DNA of 64,000 nucleotides from Immundisolibacterales bacterium (lineage in GTDB: Bacteria; Pseudomonadota; Gammaproteobacteria; HK1), in NCBI GenBank assembly GCA_026712715.1, contig JAPOPW010000030.1, forward strand, positions 62,001-126,000, read 5' to 3'. The notes under the pieces are model-generated. The model did not search any database and was not told the DNA's origin. It saw only the letters and a program-made list of their open reading frames with translations. Positions 15,569 through 26,924 of this stretch are shown in pieces. A program made the position numbers and the translations under genes. How positions within the stretch are numbered: the stretch's first letter is position 1; every line of letters begins with the position of its first letter.

Positions 15569-17611
15569 ATGGCGAATCAGGCCACGCGGGAGATTCGCAA
15601 CATCGCGGTCGTCGGGCACGGTGGCGGCGGCAAGACCACGCTCGTCGAGTCGCTGCTGGTGGCGGCGGGGGCCATCGGAGCCGCGGGCTCGGTGGAGAAG
15701 GGCACCGCGGTGTGCGACTACGAGCCGGAAGAGCGCGCGCACCAGCAGTCGCTGTGGAGCGCGGTCGCGAGTCTCGAACACGGTTCGGCCCACGTCAGCT
15801 TCATCGACACGCCGGGTTATCCCGACTTTCTCGGGCGGGCGCTCCCCTCGCTGGCCGCGGTGGAAGCGGTCGCGGTGGTCGTCGACGCGCGCTCCGGCAT
15901 TCAGACCACCACGCGGCGGATGATGGAAGCGGCGGCGGCGCGCGGACTCGCCCGTCTCGTCATCGTGAACAAGATCGACGCGCCGGATCTCGACCTCGGG
16001 GCGCTCGTCGAGAGCCTGCGGGAGGTGTTCGGCTCCGAGTGTCTTCCCGTCAACCTTCCCGCGCCGGGACGGGAGCGGGTGGTGGACTGCTTCTTCGAAC
16101 CCGACCCGTCGGCGGCCACCGAATTCTCGTCGGTCGAGGAGGCGCAGAGCCGGGTCGTGGACCAGGCGGTGGAGATGGACGAGGAGCTCATGGAGACCTT
16201 CCTCGAGCAGGGGGAAGTCTCTGCCGAAGAGCTCCACGGCGCGTTCCGGTCCGCCCTCGTGGCCGGGCACCTCGTGCCCGTGTGCTTCGCCTCCGCGGCC
16301 TCCGGCGCCGGCATCGATCTCCTGCTCGACGTGCTGGCGCGGCTGATGCCGGGCCCGGCGGACGTCGATCCGCGCGCGTTCTCGGCCCCGGACGGCTCCG
16401 CGGTCGAGGTGGCCCCCGATCCGTCCGCGGATGTGCTGGCGGACGTGTTCCGGGTGACCATCGACCCCTTCGTGGGCCGGCTCTCCGCGTTCCGCATCCA
16501 CTCCGGGACGATCACGCGCGACACCCAGCTCCACGTCGACGACGGGCGCAAGCCCTTCAAGGTGGGGCACCTCTTTCGCCTCCAGGGCAAGGAGCACGTG
16601 GAGATCGAAGCAGGCCTCCCGGGCGACATCTGCGCGGTTGCGAAGGTGGACGAGATCGGCTACGGAGCGGTTCTGCACGCCGCGGGCGGCCCCGACGCCC
16701 CCCGCCCCGATTCGGTCCCGCTTCCCGATGCGATGTACGGGCTCGCGGTCCAGGCCAAGACCCGCGGCGACGAGCAGAAGCTGTCCGATACCCTCTCGAA
16801 GCTCGCCGCGGAAGACCCGAGCTTCCACGTCGAGCACAGCACCGCGACCCGCGAGACGGTGATCCGCGGGCTCGGCGAGCTCCATCTGCGGATGATGCTG
16901 GAGCGGATGAAGGAGCGCTACCACGTCGAGGTGGAGACGCGGCCGCCCCGCATTCCCTATCGCGAGACCATCACCGCTCCGGCCGAAGGACACCATCGCC
17001 ACAAGAAGCAGACCGGCGGGGCCGGGCAGTTCGGCGAAGTGTTCCTTCGGGTCGAGCCGATGGGGCGCGGCGGAGGCTTCGAGTTCGTCGACAACATCGT
17101 CGGCGGGGTCATTCCCTCCCAGTTCGTGCCGGCGGTCGAGAAGGGCATCCGCCAGGTCCTCGAGACGGGAGCGATCGCGGGCTACCGGATGGACGACGTC
17201 AAGGTGACGGTCTACGACGGGAAGCACCATCCGGTGGACTCGAAGGAGATCGCCTTCGTCACCGCCGGCAAGAAGGCGTTCCTGGATGCGGTGAGCAGGG
17301 CGCGTCCCATCGTTCTCGAGCCCGTCGTGGACCTCGAGGTGACGATCCCGCAGGACAAGATGGGGGACATCGCCGGCGATCTTTCCGGCAAGCGCGGGCG
17401 GGTCGGCGGGACGGAGAGTCTCGCCGGCGGCTACGTGGCGATTTCCGGCCAGGCGCCCCTGAGCGAGCTGACCCGTTACCAGACCGAGCTCAAGTCGGTC
17501 ACTGCGGGAGCGGGCAGCTACACCATGGGGTTCAGCCACTACGACCCCGTTCCCCGCCCCATCCAGGAGAAGCTGATGGCGGAATTCAAGCCGGTGGCGG
17601 ACGAGGACTGA
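15569..17611 (+). CDS. elongation factor G-like GTPase (EF-G2 type)
   Basis: A 680-residue translational GTPase with the full EF-G domain order. G motifs are GHGGGGKTT (P-loop, where canonical EF-G has GHIDAGKTT), DTPGYPDF and VNKID. Domain II follows, then domain III with GLGELHLRMMLERM, domain IV with GAGQFGEV and GYRMDDVKVTVYDGKHHPVDS, and domain V with GGYVAISGQAPL. The altered P-loop and the missing classical switch I region mark the EF-G-like paralogue group rather than the FusA elongation factor. Its role is unsettled in the family. The ATG at 15569 follows GGGAGA; a frame extended upstream has no conserved residues. Confidence 0.88.
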   Translation: MANQATREIRNIAVVGHGGGGKTTLVESLLVAAGAIGAAGSVEKGTAVCDYEPEERAHQQSLWSAVASLEHGSAHVSFIDTPGYPDFLGRALPSLAAVEAVAVVVDARSGIQTTTRRMMEAAAARGLARLVIVNKIDAPDLDLGALVESLREVFGSECLPVNLPAPGRERVVDCFFEPDPSAATEFSSVEEAQSRVVDQAVEMDEELMETFLEQGEVSAEELHGAFRSALVAGHLVPVCFASAASGAGIDLLLDVLARLMPGPADVDPRAFSAPDGSAVEVAPDPSADVLADVFRVTIDPFVGRLSAFRIHSGTITRDTQLHVDDGRKPFKVGHLFRLQGKEHVEIEAGLPGDICAVAKVDEIGYGAVLHAAGGPDAPRPDSVPLPDAMYGLAVQAKTRGDEQKLSDTLSKLAAEDPSFHVEHSTATRETVIRGLGELHLRMMLERMKERYHVEVETRPPRIPYRETITAPAEGHHRHKKQTGGAGQFGEVFLRVEPMGRGGGFEFVDNIVGGVIPSQFVPAVEKGIRQVLETGAIAGYRMDDVKVTVYDGKHHPVDSKEIAFVTAGKKAFLDAVSRARPIVLEPVVDLEVTIPQDKMGDIAGDLSGKRGRVGGTESLAGGYVAISGQAPLSELTRYQTELKSVTAGAGSYTMGFSHYDPVPRPIQEKLMAEFKPVADED

Positions 17612-17695
17612 GGGCCGGGAACCGCGTCGCCCGGGCGTTCGCCGGGGCCGACTTCCGGTCCGCCACGGGTCGCCGGCGGGGGCGGGTCGGACCAG

Positions 17696-19168
17696 CTAGA
17701 CGGCCGGCGGCGGGCTGCTCCGCCGCTCCGCGAGGCGATCGCGAAGGGTGCGGTTCGCCTGCCGCGGATCCGCCTTGCCCCGCGAGCGCTTCATCACCTG
17801 CCCGACGAGGAACCCGAGGACCTTCTCCGCGCCCTCGAGATACTGCCCGACCTGCGCCGGGTGCGCGGCGAGAACCGCGTCCACGAGCTGCTCGATCTCC
17901 GCCGTGTCCGTCACCTGGCGAAGCCCGCGGATCTCGATGATCGCGTCCGGCTCCCCGTCCGACCCCCACATCTCCTCGAACACGGTCTTGGCCATGCGGC
18001 CCGATATCGTGCCGTCCGCGATCCGGCGCACGAGCCGGCCGAGCCGTCCGGCATCGACGGGAGCGGACTCGATGCGAAGGCCCTCGCGGTTGAGCGCTCC
18101 GGTCAGCTCGCCGATGACCCAGTTCGCGGCGAGCCGCGCCGTGCCCGGACCCCCCGCCTCCTCCACCACCGCTTCGAAGTAGTCGGCCGCTTCGCGGTAG
18201 CTCACGAGCTGCGCCGCCTCCGCCGCCCCCACCGCGTACTCGCGTACCAGGCGCTCGCGCCGCGCGTCGGGAAGCTCGGGAAGGCCGTCGCGCACCTCGG
18301 CGACGAACGCGTCGTCCACGATGACCGGCAGCAGGTCCGGATCGGGGAAGTACCGATAGTCGTCAGCCTCTTCCTTGTCGCGCATCGGGCGGGTTTCGTG
18401 ACGGTCCGGATCGTAGAGCCGGGTTTCCTGGACCACTTCGCCGCCGGACTCGACGAGGTCGATCTGACGGTCGATTTCGTAGCCGATGGCCCGTTCGACG
18501 AACCGGAACGAGTTGACGTTCTTGATCTCGGTGCGGGTACCGAGGGCTCCGGAACCGGCCCGCCGCACGGACACGTTGGCGTCGCAGCGGAACGAACCCT
18601 CCTGCATGTTTCCGTCGCAGATGCCGAGCCAGCGGACCAGGGTGTGGATCGTGCGCATGCATTGCGCCGCGTCGGCCGCGCTGTTGATGACCGGCTCGGT
18701 CACGATCTCGAGGAGCGGGGTGCCCGCCCGGTTGAGGTCGATCCCGCTGGCGCCTCCGAATCCCTCGTGCACCGATCGTCCGGCGTCTTCTTCGAGGTGG
18801 GCGCGGGTGAGCCTCACTTCGCGCCGTTCGGCGCCGCCGGACTCGATGCCGATCGTGCCGCCGGCGGTTATCGGTTCCTCGTACTGGCTGATCTGATAGC
18901 CCTTGGGCAGGTCGGGGTAGAAGTAGTTCTTGCGCGCGAAGATGCACCGTGATGCGATGCGTGCGCCGACCGCGAGGCCGAAGCGGACCGCCATGCGCAC
19001 CGCCTCGCGGTTCAGGACCGGGAGCACCCCGGGGAGGCCGAGGTCCACCGCGCACGCCCGGGTGTTCGGCGCCGCCCCGTAGCTCGCGGAAGCCCCGGAG
19101 AAGAGCTTGCTCCGGGTGAGGAGGCGGGCGTGCACCTCGAGACCGATGACCGGCTGCCAGCCGTTCAT
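17696..19168 (-). CDS. gatB: aspartyl/glutamyl-tRNA amidotransferase subunit B
   Basis: A 490-residue GatB that converts Glu-tRNA(Gln) or Asp-tRNA(Asn) to the amide form with ammonia supplied by GatA. The start is unmistakable ([13 protein letters not shown]). The catalytic cradle shows [21 protein letters not shown], of which [13 protein letters not shown] is the diagnostic core, and [11 protein letters not shown] and EIKNVNSF follow. The C-terminal YqeY-like tail ends in the [19 protein letters not shown] region. It is the last gene of gatC-gatA-gatB and is separated from gatA by 124 bases with no gene. The ATG at 19168 gives the standard length. Confidence 0.96.
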   Translation of the reverse strand: MNGWQPVIGLEVHARLLTRSKLFSGASASYGAAPNTRACAVDLGLPGVLPVLNREAVRMAVRFGLAVGARIASRCIFARKNYFYPDLPKGYQISQYEEPITAGGTIGIESGGAERREVRLTRAHLEEDAGRSVHEGFGGASGIDLNRAGTPLLEIVTEPVINSAADAAQCMRTIHTLVRWLGICDGNMQEGSFRCDANVSVRRAGSGALGTRTEIKNVNSFRFVERAIGYEIDRQIDLVESGGEVVQETRLYDPDRHETRPMRDKEEADDYRYFPDPDLLPVIVDDAFVAEVRDGLPELPDARRERLVREYAVGAAEAAQLVSYREAADYFEAVVEEAGGPGTARLAANWVIGELTGALNREGLRIESAPVDAGRLGRLVRRIADGTISGRMAKTVFEEMWGSDGEPDAIIEIRGLRQVTDTAEIEQLVDAVLAAHPAQVGQYLEGAEKVLGFLVGQVMKRSRGKADPRQANRTLRDRLAERRSSPPPAV

Positions 19169-19292
19169 GGACGGGCCTCGCAACCGCAGTGGCAAGCGGC
19201 CCGCCCCGCTTCGGGGGGTCGCCCGCGGGCGGCCGGCGGCGGCCGGATTCCGGCCCGGCCGGGCGCCGGGCCCCCGGAGTCGCCCGCGAGGG

Positions 19293-20776
19293 TCACTCCG
19301 GCGACTCCGGCGCCCGCCCGTGCTCGACCGGAGGGCGTGCGAGGTGCCACTCGGTCGCCTGCTGGAAACGGTGGGCGACGTTCAGCAGCCGCGCCTCGTC
19401 GAGGTGGTTCCCGGTGAGGTGCAGGCCGACGGGAAGCCCGTCCGAGAACCCGGACGGGACGGACACCGCGCACAGTCCCGCGAGGTTCACCCCCACGGTG
19501 AACACGTCGGCGAGATACATGGCGATGGGGTCGTCGAGACGGTCGCCGAGCCGGAACGCGGGGGCCGGAGTGGTGGGCCCCGCGATGACGTCCACCTCCT
19601 CGAACGCTCGCCGGTAGTCGTCCGCGATGAGGCGCCGCAGCCGCTGCGCCTTTCCGTAGTAGGCGTCGTAATACCCCTTGCTGAGGGCGTAGGTGCCGGC
19701 GAGGATGCGCCGCTTGACCTCCAGCCCGAAGCCTTCGGTACGCGATTGCACGTACAGCTCCTCGATGCTCGCCGCCCCTTGCGCGCGATGGCCGTAGCGC
19801 ACCCCGTCGAATCGTGAGAGGTTCGAAGAGCACTCGGCCGGGGCCAGCATGTAGTAGGTGGGAATGCCGACGTCGGCGTGCTCGAGGCGGATCGGACGGA
19901 CCCTCGCCCCGAGCCCCTCGAGCTCGCGGATCGCGGCCGCGGTGGCATCCGCCACCCCGGGGTCCACGCCGTGCGCGAGCTGGTCTTCCTGAACCCCGAT
20001 CCGAAGTCCCGCGATCGGTGCCTCCAGGGCCGCCGGGTAGTCGTCCACCGGCGCGTCGAGGCTGGTGGAATCGCGCTCGTCGAATCCCGCCATCGCGCCG
20101 AACACGAGCGCGATGTCCTCGGCGGTCCGGGCGAGCAGCCCACCCTGATCGAAGCTCGACGCGAAGGCCACGAGCCCGTGCCGGGAGACCCGTCCGTAGG
20201 TCGGCTTGAGTCCGGTGAGGCCGGTGAGGGCCGCCGGCTGGCGGATGGATCCGCCGGTATCGGTGGCGGTGGCGACGGGGGCGAGGCCGGCTGCGACCGC
20301 CGCCGCCGAGCCTCCCGAAGAGCCGCCGGCCACGCGCTCGAGGTCCCACGGATTGTGCGTCGGGCCGAAGTGGCTCGATTCGGTCGAGGAACCCATCGCG
20401 AACTCGTCGAGATTGGTCTTGCCCAGGGTCACCATTCCGCTTTCGCGCAGGCGCTCCACCGCGGTGGCGTCGTATGCGGCGACGTGGTCGGCGAGCATGC
20501 GCGAGCCGCAGGTGGTGCGCACCCCGCTCGTGCTGAAGATGTCCTTGTGCGCGACCGGTACGCCGGTGAGGGGCCCCGCTTCCCCGCGCCGCCTCGCGTC
20601 GTCCGCGCGGCGCGCCTGTGCAATCGCGAGCTCCGCGGTCACCGTGACGTACGCGTTGATCGTCGCGTCCAGCGCCTCGATCCGGGCGAGGAAGTGCCGC
20701 GCAATCTCCTCGGCGCTGAACTCGCTGCGCGCAAGACCGGCCGAGATTCCGGCTACCGTGTACGGGTCGGGGCCGC

Positions 20777-20780
<4 letters not shown>
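19293..20780 (-). CDS. gatA: aspartyl/glutamyl-tRNA amidotransferase subunit A
   Basis: A 495-residue amidase-signature protein that releases ammonia from glutamine for GatB. The Ser-cisSer-Lys triad is visible as Lys79 (VPVAHKD), Ser154 in the [10 protein letters not shown] motif and Ser178 in [23 protein letters not shown] is another family block. The start overlaps the gatC stop by four bases (ATGA), so the two subunits are translationally coupled. The presence of GatCAB implies that at least one of tRNA(Gln) or tRNA(Asn) is charged by the indirect route. Confidence 0.96.
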
Positions 20781-22296
<1,516 letters not shown>

Positions 22297-22378
22297 GGGC
22301 AATGACGGGCGGCCATCCGAGGCGATGGCCGGGTGTCGGCGGATACGCGCCCGGCAATGAATGGCGGTGCGCTCGGCC

Positions 22379-23227
22379 ATGAATTTCTTCACCCGATCCT
22401 CCTCTCCCACCCTGCGCCTCGGAATCTGCGCCGTCCTTTCTCTCGCCCTCATGGTGTCGGACCACCACCGCCAGCACGCGGTGCTGATTCGCAGCGCGCT
22501 CTCCGTCGTGGTCTACCCGCTCCAGCTCGTGGTGAGCACGATCTTCGTGGACCTTCCGCGCGAGACCATCTCCTGGCTCTCCACGCGCCGGTCCCTCATC
22601 CGCGAGAGCGAGGAGCTTCGCCATGAGCTGCTCGTGCTCGGGTCGCGGATCGAGCGGCTTCAGGAGCTCGAGGGCGAGAACCGTCGCCTGCGCCGGCTCC
22701 TCGAGTCCTCCGCCCGCATCGACGACCGGGTGCTGGTGGCGAGCGTGCTCGGGGTGGACATCGACCCCGCCTCGAGCGGCCTCGTCCTCAACAAGGGCAC
22801 CCAGCACGGCATCCGCCGCGGGCAGTCGGTGATCGATGCGAACGGAATCCTGGGCCAGGTGGACCACGCGGGGCCGATCTCGAGCACCGTGGTGCTCATC
22901 ACCGACGCCAGCCACGCATTGCCCGTGGTCCTGTCCCGCAACGGACTTCGCAGCATCGCGGTCGGGGGCGGTCCGACCGGCGAGCTCGACCTCGCCTACG
23001 TGCCCAAGGACGCCGATATCGAGGTGGGCGACCTCCTCGTCTCCTCCGGGCTCGGCGGGCGGTTCCCGGCCGGCTATCCGGCCGCCACCGTCGTCAGGGT
23101 GGAGACGGCACGGGCCGGAAGCTATGCCGAGGTTCGCCTCCGTCCCCTGGCGGACCTCAGGCGCGCGCGCGAGGTTCTGGTGGTTTTCCCGTCCGACGGG
23201 GACGCCGAAGGCACCGATGCCGGCTGA
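22379..23227 (+). CDS. mreC: rod shape-determining protein MreC
   Basis: A 282-residue inner-membrane protein with one N-terminal transmembrane helix (LGICAVLSLALMV), a coiled coil (residues 65-110, rich in Arg, Glu and Leu), and the beta-barrel domain with VLNKGTQHGIRRGQSVI and DLLVSSGLGGRFPAGYP. It scaffolds the elongasome in the periplasm. The N terminus MNFFTRSSSPTLRL matches the usual short cytoplasmic tail. An in-frame ATG at 22361 is an alternative. Its stop overlaps the mreD start. Confidence 0.93.
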   Translation: MNFFTRSSSPTLRLGICAVLSLALMVSDHHRQHAVLIRSALSVVVYPLQLVVSTIFVDLPRETISWLSTRRSLIRESEELRHELLVLGSRIERLQELEGENRRLRRLLESSARIDDRVLVASVLGVDIDPASSGLVLNKGTQHGIRRGQSVIDANGILGQVDHAGPISSTVVLITDASHALPVVLSRNGLRSIAVGGGPTGELDLAYVPKDADIEVGDLLVSSGLGGRFPAGYPAATVVRVETARAGSYAEVRLRPLADLRRAREVLVVFPSDGDAEGTDAG

Positions 23228-23715
23228 TGGACCGGCCGCCTGTCGTACCGGTCGGCGTCATCGTCGCGAGCTTCGCCGCGGCCTTCGCCCTCACCGCGCT
23301 GCCCATGGCGGACTGGGCGGCACCGTGGCGGCCGCCCTGGGTGACTCTGGTGCTCCTGTACTGGTGCTTCGCCGTGCCGGAGCGGGTGGGAGTCCTCGTC
23401 GGATGGATTTGCGGACTCATTCTGGACGTGCACCTCGGCACCCTCGTCGGCCAGCATGCACTCGGCCTGGGCGTCGTCGCATGGCTCGCGCGGCGCATCT
23501 ACCGGCGGGTGCGGCTGCTTCCCTTGTGGCAGCAGGGTCTGAGCGTCTTCGGGGTGGTGATGGTCGACCAGCTCATCGTCTCGTGGGTCACGGGAATGCG
23601 CGGACATCCGGTGGATGCGCTGACGCACGTTTCGGTGCCTCTCGCGGGAGCGGTGCTGTGGCCGTGGATCTTTCTCATCTTGCGGCGTGTGCGCCGCCGG
23701 TACCAGAGCGAATGA
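23227..23715 (+). CDS. mreD: rod shape-determining protein MreD
   Basis: A 162-residue, almost wholly hydrophobic protein with five or six membrane helices, the normal size for MreD. The central segment WICGLILDVHLGTLVGQHALG contains the family's conserved GLxxDxxxGxxxGxxAL pattern. It starts on the last base of the mreC stop codon. It acts with MreC, RodA and PBP2 in lateral wall growth. Confidence 0.9.
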   Translation: MDRPPVVPVGVIVASFAAAFALTALPMADWAAPWRPPWVTLVLLYWCFAVPERVGVLVGWICGLILDVHLGTLVGQHALGLGVVAWLARRIYRRVRLLPLWQQGLSVFGVVMVDQLIVSWVTGMRGHPVDALTHVSVPLAGAVLWPWIFLILRRVRRRYQSE

Positions 23716-23749
23716 GGGTTCGGGCGATCCTGGCCGGCCGGGGCTCGCA

Positions 23750-25660
23750 ATGAGCCTGCACCCGCTTCGCCGGGATGCGGAGCGCGAGCGGCGGCGGTAC
23801 CGCTCGCGCGTCATCGTCGGAGCCGCGTTCGCCGGCGCGGGGCTTCTCGCGCTCTTCCTCCGGGCCGGGTACCTGCAGGTCGTGCAGCACGAACACTACA
23901 CGACGCTGTCGCACGAGAACCGGATTCGGATCCGTCCCGTGCCACCGGCCCGCGGGCTCGTCCGGGACCGGGCCGGAGTGGTGCTGGCCCGCAATTTCTC
24001 GGTCTTCAGCCTCGAGGTGGTTCCCGAGCAGACCGGTGATGTCGAGAGCACGCTCAGGCACCTGCGCGAAATCCTCAGCATCGACGACGCCGAAGAAGAG
24101 AAGTTCCGGCAACAGCTTCGCCACATGCCCGCGTTCGAGAGCATTCCGCTCAAGACACGTCTCGATGAACGGGAGGTCGCGATCTTCTCCGTGAACCGGC
24201 ACCGGTTTCCCGGGGTCGACATTCACACCCGGCTCGTGCGGGAGTATCCCTTCGGTGAGGCGCTCGCCCACGTCGTCGGCTACGTGGGCCGGATCAATAC
24301 CGCCGAGCAGCGCCGCCTGGCGGACGATCCCAACTACCGGGGCACCCGCTACATCGGCAAGACCGGAGTGGAGCATTCCTGGGAGCGGACCCTTCACGGA
24401 TATGCCGGCATCGAGCAGGTGGAGGTGGACGCCCGGGGAAGGGTGGTCAGGACGATCGATTCGACCGATCCCGCGCCGGGGGCGGACGTAACCATCGGAC
24501 TGGACGTCGACCTGCAGCTTCGCGCCCATGCTGCGCTGGCCGGCCAGGTCGGCGCGATCGTCGCCATCGATCCGCGCGACGGCGCGCTGCTCGCATTCGC
24601 GAGCGCTCCGTCCTTCGACCCGAACCTCCTGGTGCTCGGGATCGACCGGCGCGGCTACGCAAGGCTGAGCGGTGCGCGGGCTCGCCCCATGTTCAACCGA
24701 GCGCTCCATGGGCAGTACCCTCCCGGCTCGGTCGCCAAGATATTTCTCGCCTTCGCCGGGCTCGACCAGTCCGTGGACCTCGTCCGGGGTCATGTCCAGT
24801 GCGGCGGGCGCTACCGGCTCGCGGGCACCTCCTATGAGTACCGGGACTGGAAGGCGGGCGGGCACGGCCGGGTGAATCTCGAGCACGGTCTCGCCGAGAG
24901 CTGCGACGTCTTCTTCTACGAGCTCGCGTACAAGCTCGGAATCAACCGTATTCACCAGTACCTCACCAGCTTCGGATTCGGCAGTCCGACCGGGGTGGAC
25001 CTGCCGCGCGAAGCGCCCGGGCTGGTCCCGTCGCGCGAGTGGAAGCTCGCCGCCCTCGGCCGTCCCTGGACGGCCGGAGAGACGATCATTGCCGGAATCG
25101 GCCAGGGGTACATGCTCGCCACCCCCTTGCAGATTGCGAGCGCGACCGCGACGGTGGCCGGCCGCGGAATCCGGCTTCGGCCGCGCGCCGCGGTGCGGAT
25201 CGACGCAAACGGCGCCGGGTCCGGCGAGGAGGTGCCGCCCGAGCAGCTGCCCGCGGTGGCCGCGGAGGACGCGGACGCCTGGACGCGGATCATCGAAGGC
25301 ATGGAAGGCGTCGTGCATGCCGAGTACGGCACGGCGCGCCGGATCGGCGGGGGTCTCGCCTACCGGATGGCCGGGAAGACGGGGACGGCCCAGGTGGTCC
25401 ACCAGGCGACTCGAACGTCGTACGAGGACCTCGAGTCCATCCCCTGGGAGCGACGCGATCACGCGTTGTTCGCGGCGTTCGCGCCGAGCGAGGACCCGCG
25501 GATCGCGGTGGCGGTGGTGATCGAGCACGGAGGCTCGGGGAGCCGCACCGCCGCCCCGATCGCGCGCGACATCATCGACCACTACCTGAACCGCGCCGCC
25601 CCCGGGCCGGCCGGATTGATCGCCGACCGCGCCGGTCTCCCTGGAGCGCCGCAACCTTGA
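23750..25660 (+). CDS. mrdA: penicillin-binding protein 2 (transpeptidase of the elongasome)
   Basis: A 636-residue class B PBP with one N-terminal anchor (VIVGAAFAGAGLLALFLRAGY). The dimerisation domain carries PPARGLVRDRAGVVLARN and IGKTGVEHSWE. The transpeptidase motifs are SxxK at Ser327 (PPGSVAK), SxD in AESCDVFFYE, and KTG at Lys543 (AGKTGTAQV). It cross-links peptidoglycan during elongation. The ATG at 23750 is the best of several starts, as the adjacent Arg-rich tail is short and precedes the anchor. A non-coding stretch with a repeat remnant separates it from rodA. Confidence 0.96.
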   Translation: MSLHPLRRDAERERRRYRSRVIVGAAFAGAGLLALFLRAGYLQVVQHEHYTTLSHENRIRIRPVPPARGLVRDRAGVVLARNFSVFSLEVVPEQTGDVESTLRHLREILSIDDAEEEKFRQQLRHMPAFESIPLKTRLDEREVAIFSVNRHRFPGVDIHTRLVREYPFGEALAHVVGYVGRINTAEQRRLADDPNYRGTRYIGKTGVEHSWERTLHGYAGIEQVEVDARGRVVRTIDSTDPAPGADVTIGLDVDLQLRAHAALAGQVGAIVAIDPRDGALLAFASAPSFDPNLLVLGIDRRGYARLSGARARPMFNRALHGQYPPGSVAKIFLAFAGLDQSVDLVRGHVQCGGRYRLAGTSYEYRDWKAGGHGRVNLEHGLAESCDVFFYELAYKLGINRIHQYLTSFGFGSPTGVDLPREAPGLVPSREWKLAALGRPWTAGETIIAGIGQGYMLATPLQIASATATVAGRGIRLRPRAAVRIDANGAGSGEEVPPEQLPAVAAEDADAWTRIIEGMEGVVHAEYGTARRIGGGLAYRMAGKTGTAQVVHQATRTSYEDLESIPWERRDHALFAAFAPSEDPRIAVAVVIEHGGSGSRTAAPIARDIIDHYLNRAAPGPAGLIADRAGLPGAPQP

Positions 25661-25667
25661 CCATCGA

Positions 25668-25800
25668 CTCGGGATTGCAAGGGCGTCGCGTGGATGAAGC
25701 GTACCGGGCTGCCGGCGGAACGGCGCGCCGGGGGATGTCGAACCGCCGAATGGCTTCGAACCCGTCCCGCCGGCCCCGGGCGCAGGCCCGCGCGGTGAGG
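25668..25800 (+). repeat. dispersed repeat family 2, degenerate copy
   Basis: Most of the mrdA-rodA gap resembles the repeat at 41406-41665. Shared stretches include CGGCGCGCCGGGGG (25721-25734) and AACCG-C-G-ATGGCTTCG (25741-25758). The internal hairpin seen in the other copies is missing here. The copy is diverged and ends just before the rodA ribosome-binding site. Confidence 0.6.
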
Positions 25801-25807
25801 TGAGCGG

Positions 25808-26896
25808 ATGGACCTGCGCAGCCTGCGACCGAGCCTTGCGCGGTTCGACGTGACCCTGGTGTGCACCGTGGTCCTGCTGGCCGGGGTCGGGCTGCTCGGG
25901 GCGTACTCGACGGGTGGAGAACCCTTGCTCTACCGCCAGCTCGCGAGGGTCGTGGTCGGCTGCGCGGTGATGATTGCTCTCGCCCACGTGGAGCCCGGCC
26001 ACTTCGCCCGGTGGGCGCCGTGGTTCTACGCCGCGACCGTGGCGGCGCTCGTCGCGGTGCTCGTGGTCGGGTCGTCCGCCAAGGGTGCGCAGCGATGGCT
26101 CGCGGCCGGCGGGTTCCAGTTCCAGCCCGCCGAAGTGGCCAAGATCGCCACCCCGTTGATGGTGGCCGCCTTCCTGGCCAAGCGGCGAGGGGTTCCGCGG
26201 CTGTCCGTCGTCATCGGGGCGGCCGCGTTCATCGTGCTCCCCGTCGTCCTGATCGGATACCAGCCGGATCTCGGTACCGCGGTGATCATCGCGGTAGCCG
26301 GAGCGGGCCTTCTGTTCATCGCCGGCACGAGCTGGCGTCTCGTCATCTCGTCCGCCGTCGTGGGCGTCGCATCGCTTCCGTTCGCGTGGTTCCTGATGAA
26401 GGACTACCAGCGCGAGCGGGTCGTCACCTTTCTCGATCCCGAGAAGTACCCGCTCGGCGCCGGATACCAGGTGGTCCAGTCGAAGATCGCCATCGGTTCG
26501 GGCGGTCTCTACGGCAAGGGCTGGCTCAGCGGAACGCAGTCCCAGCTCGATTTCCTGCCGGAGCGCTCCACGGACTTCGTCTTCGCGGTGCTCGCCGAGG
26601 AGTTCGGCCTGATCGGGGTCCTGATGCTGCTCGTGCTGGCCGGCATCGCCATATTCCGCGGATTCTGGATCGCGGGACAGTCCCAGGAACCCTTCGGGCG
26701 TCTCGTGGCGGCCGGTCTCGTGCTCTCGTTCTTCATGCACGTGTTCGTGAACGTGGGCATGGTGAGCGGCGTACTGCCGGTGGTTGGACTCCCGCTCCCG
26801 CTGATAAGCTACGGCGGGACTTCCCTCGTCACCACCATGGCGGCGTTCGGGATCGTGATGTCCATGTTCTCGCACCGGCGATTGCTGGCGGACTAG
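25808..26896 (+). CDS. rodA: peptidoglycan glycosyltransferase RodA (SEDS family)
   Basis: A 362-residue polytopic protein with about ten hydrophobic helices. SEDS family blocks are visible: AAGGFQFQPAEVAKI, DLGTAVII, FLDPEKYPLGAGYQVVQSKIAIGSGG (of which the GYQVVQSKIAIGSGG core is diagnostic), GLIGVLMLL and PLPLISYGGTS. RodA polymerises glycan strands together with PBP2. The ATG at 25808 follows GAGGTGAGCGG. It ends 28 bases before the mltB start. Confidence 0.96.
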   Translation: MDLRSLRPSLARFDVTLVCTVVLLAGVGLLGAYSTGGEPLLYRQLARVVVGCAVMIALAHVEPGHFARWAPWFYAATVAALVAVLVVGSSAKGAQRWLAAGGFQFQPAEVAKIATPLMVAAFLAKRRGVPRLSVVIGAAAFIVLPVVLIGYQPDLGTAVIIAVAGAGLLFIAGTSWRLVISSAVVGVASLPFAWFLMKDYQRERVVTFLDPEKYPLGAGYQVVQSKIAIGSGGLYGKGWLSGTQSQLDFLPERSTDFVFAVLAEEFGLIGVLMLLVLAGIAIFRGFWIAGQSQEPFGRLVAAGLVLSFFMHVFVNVGMVSGVLPVVGLPLPLISYGGTSLVTTMAAFGIVMSMFSHRRLLAD

Positions 26897-26924
26897 GGCC
26901 GGTCGGGTGGAGAGGAGGAGACGC

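Noticed and set aside
13070-17539. Very long minus-strand open frame (nearly 1500 codons) opposite the dehydrogenase, zapE and EF-G-like genes
   Set aside because: It crosses three convincing genes on the other strand. The composition of its translation (His, Arg, Asp, Val-rich) is that of reverse-complemented GC-rich coding DNA.
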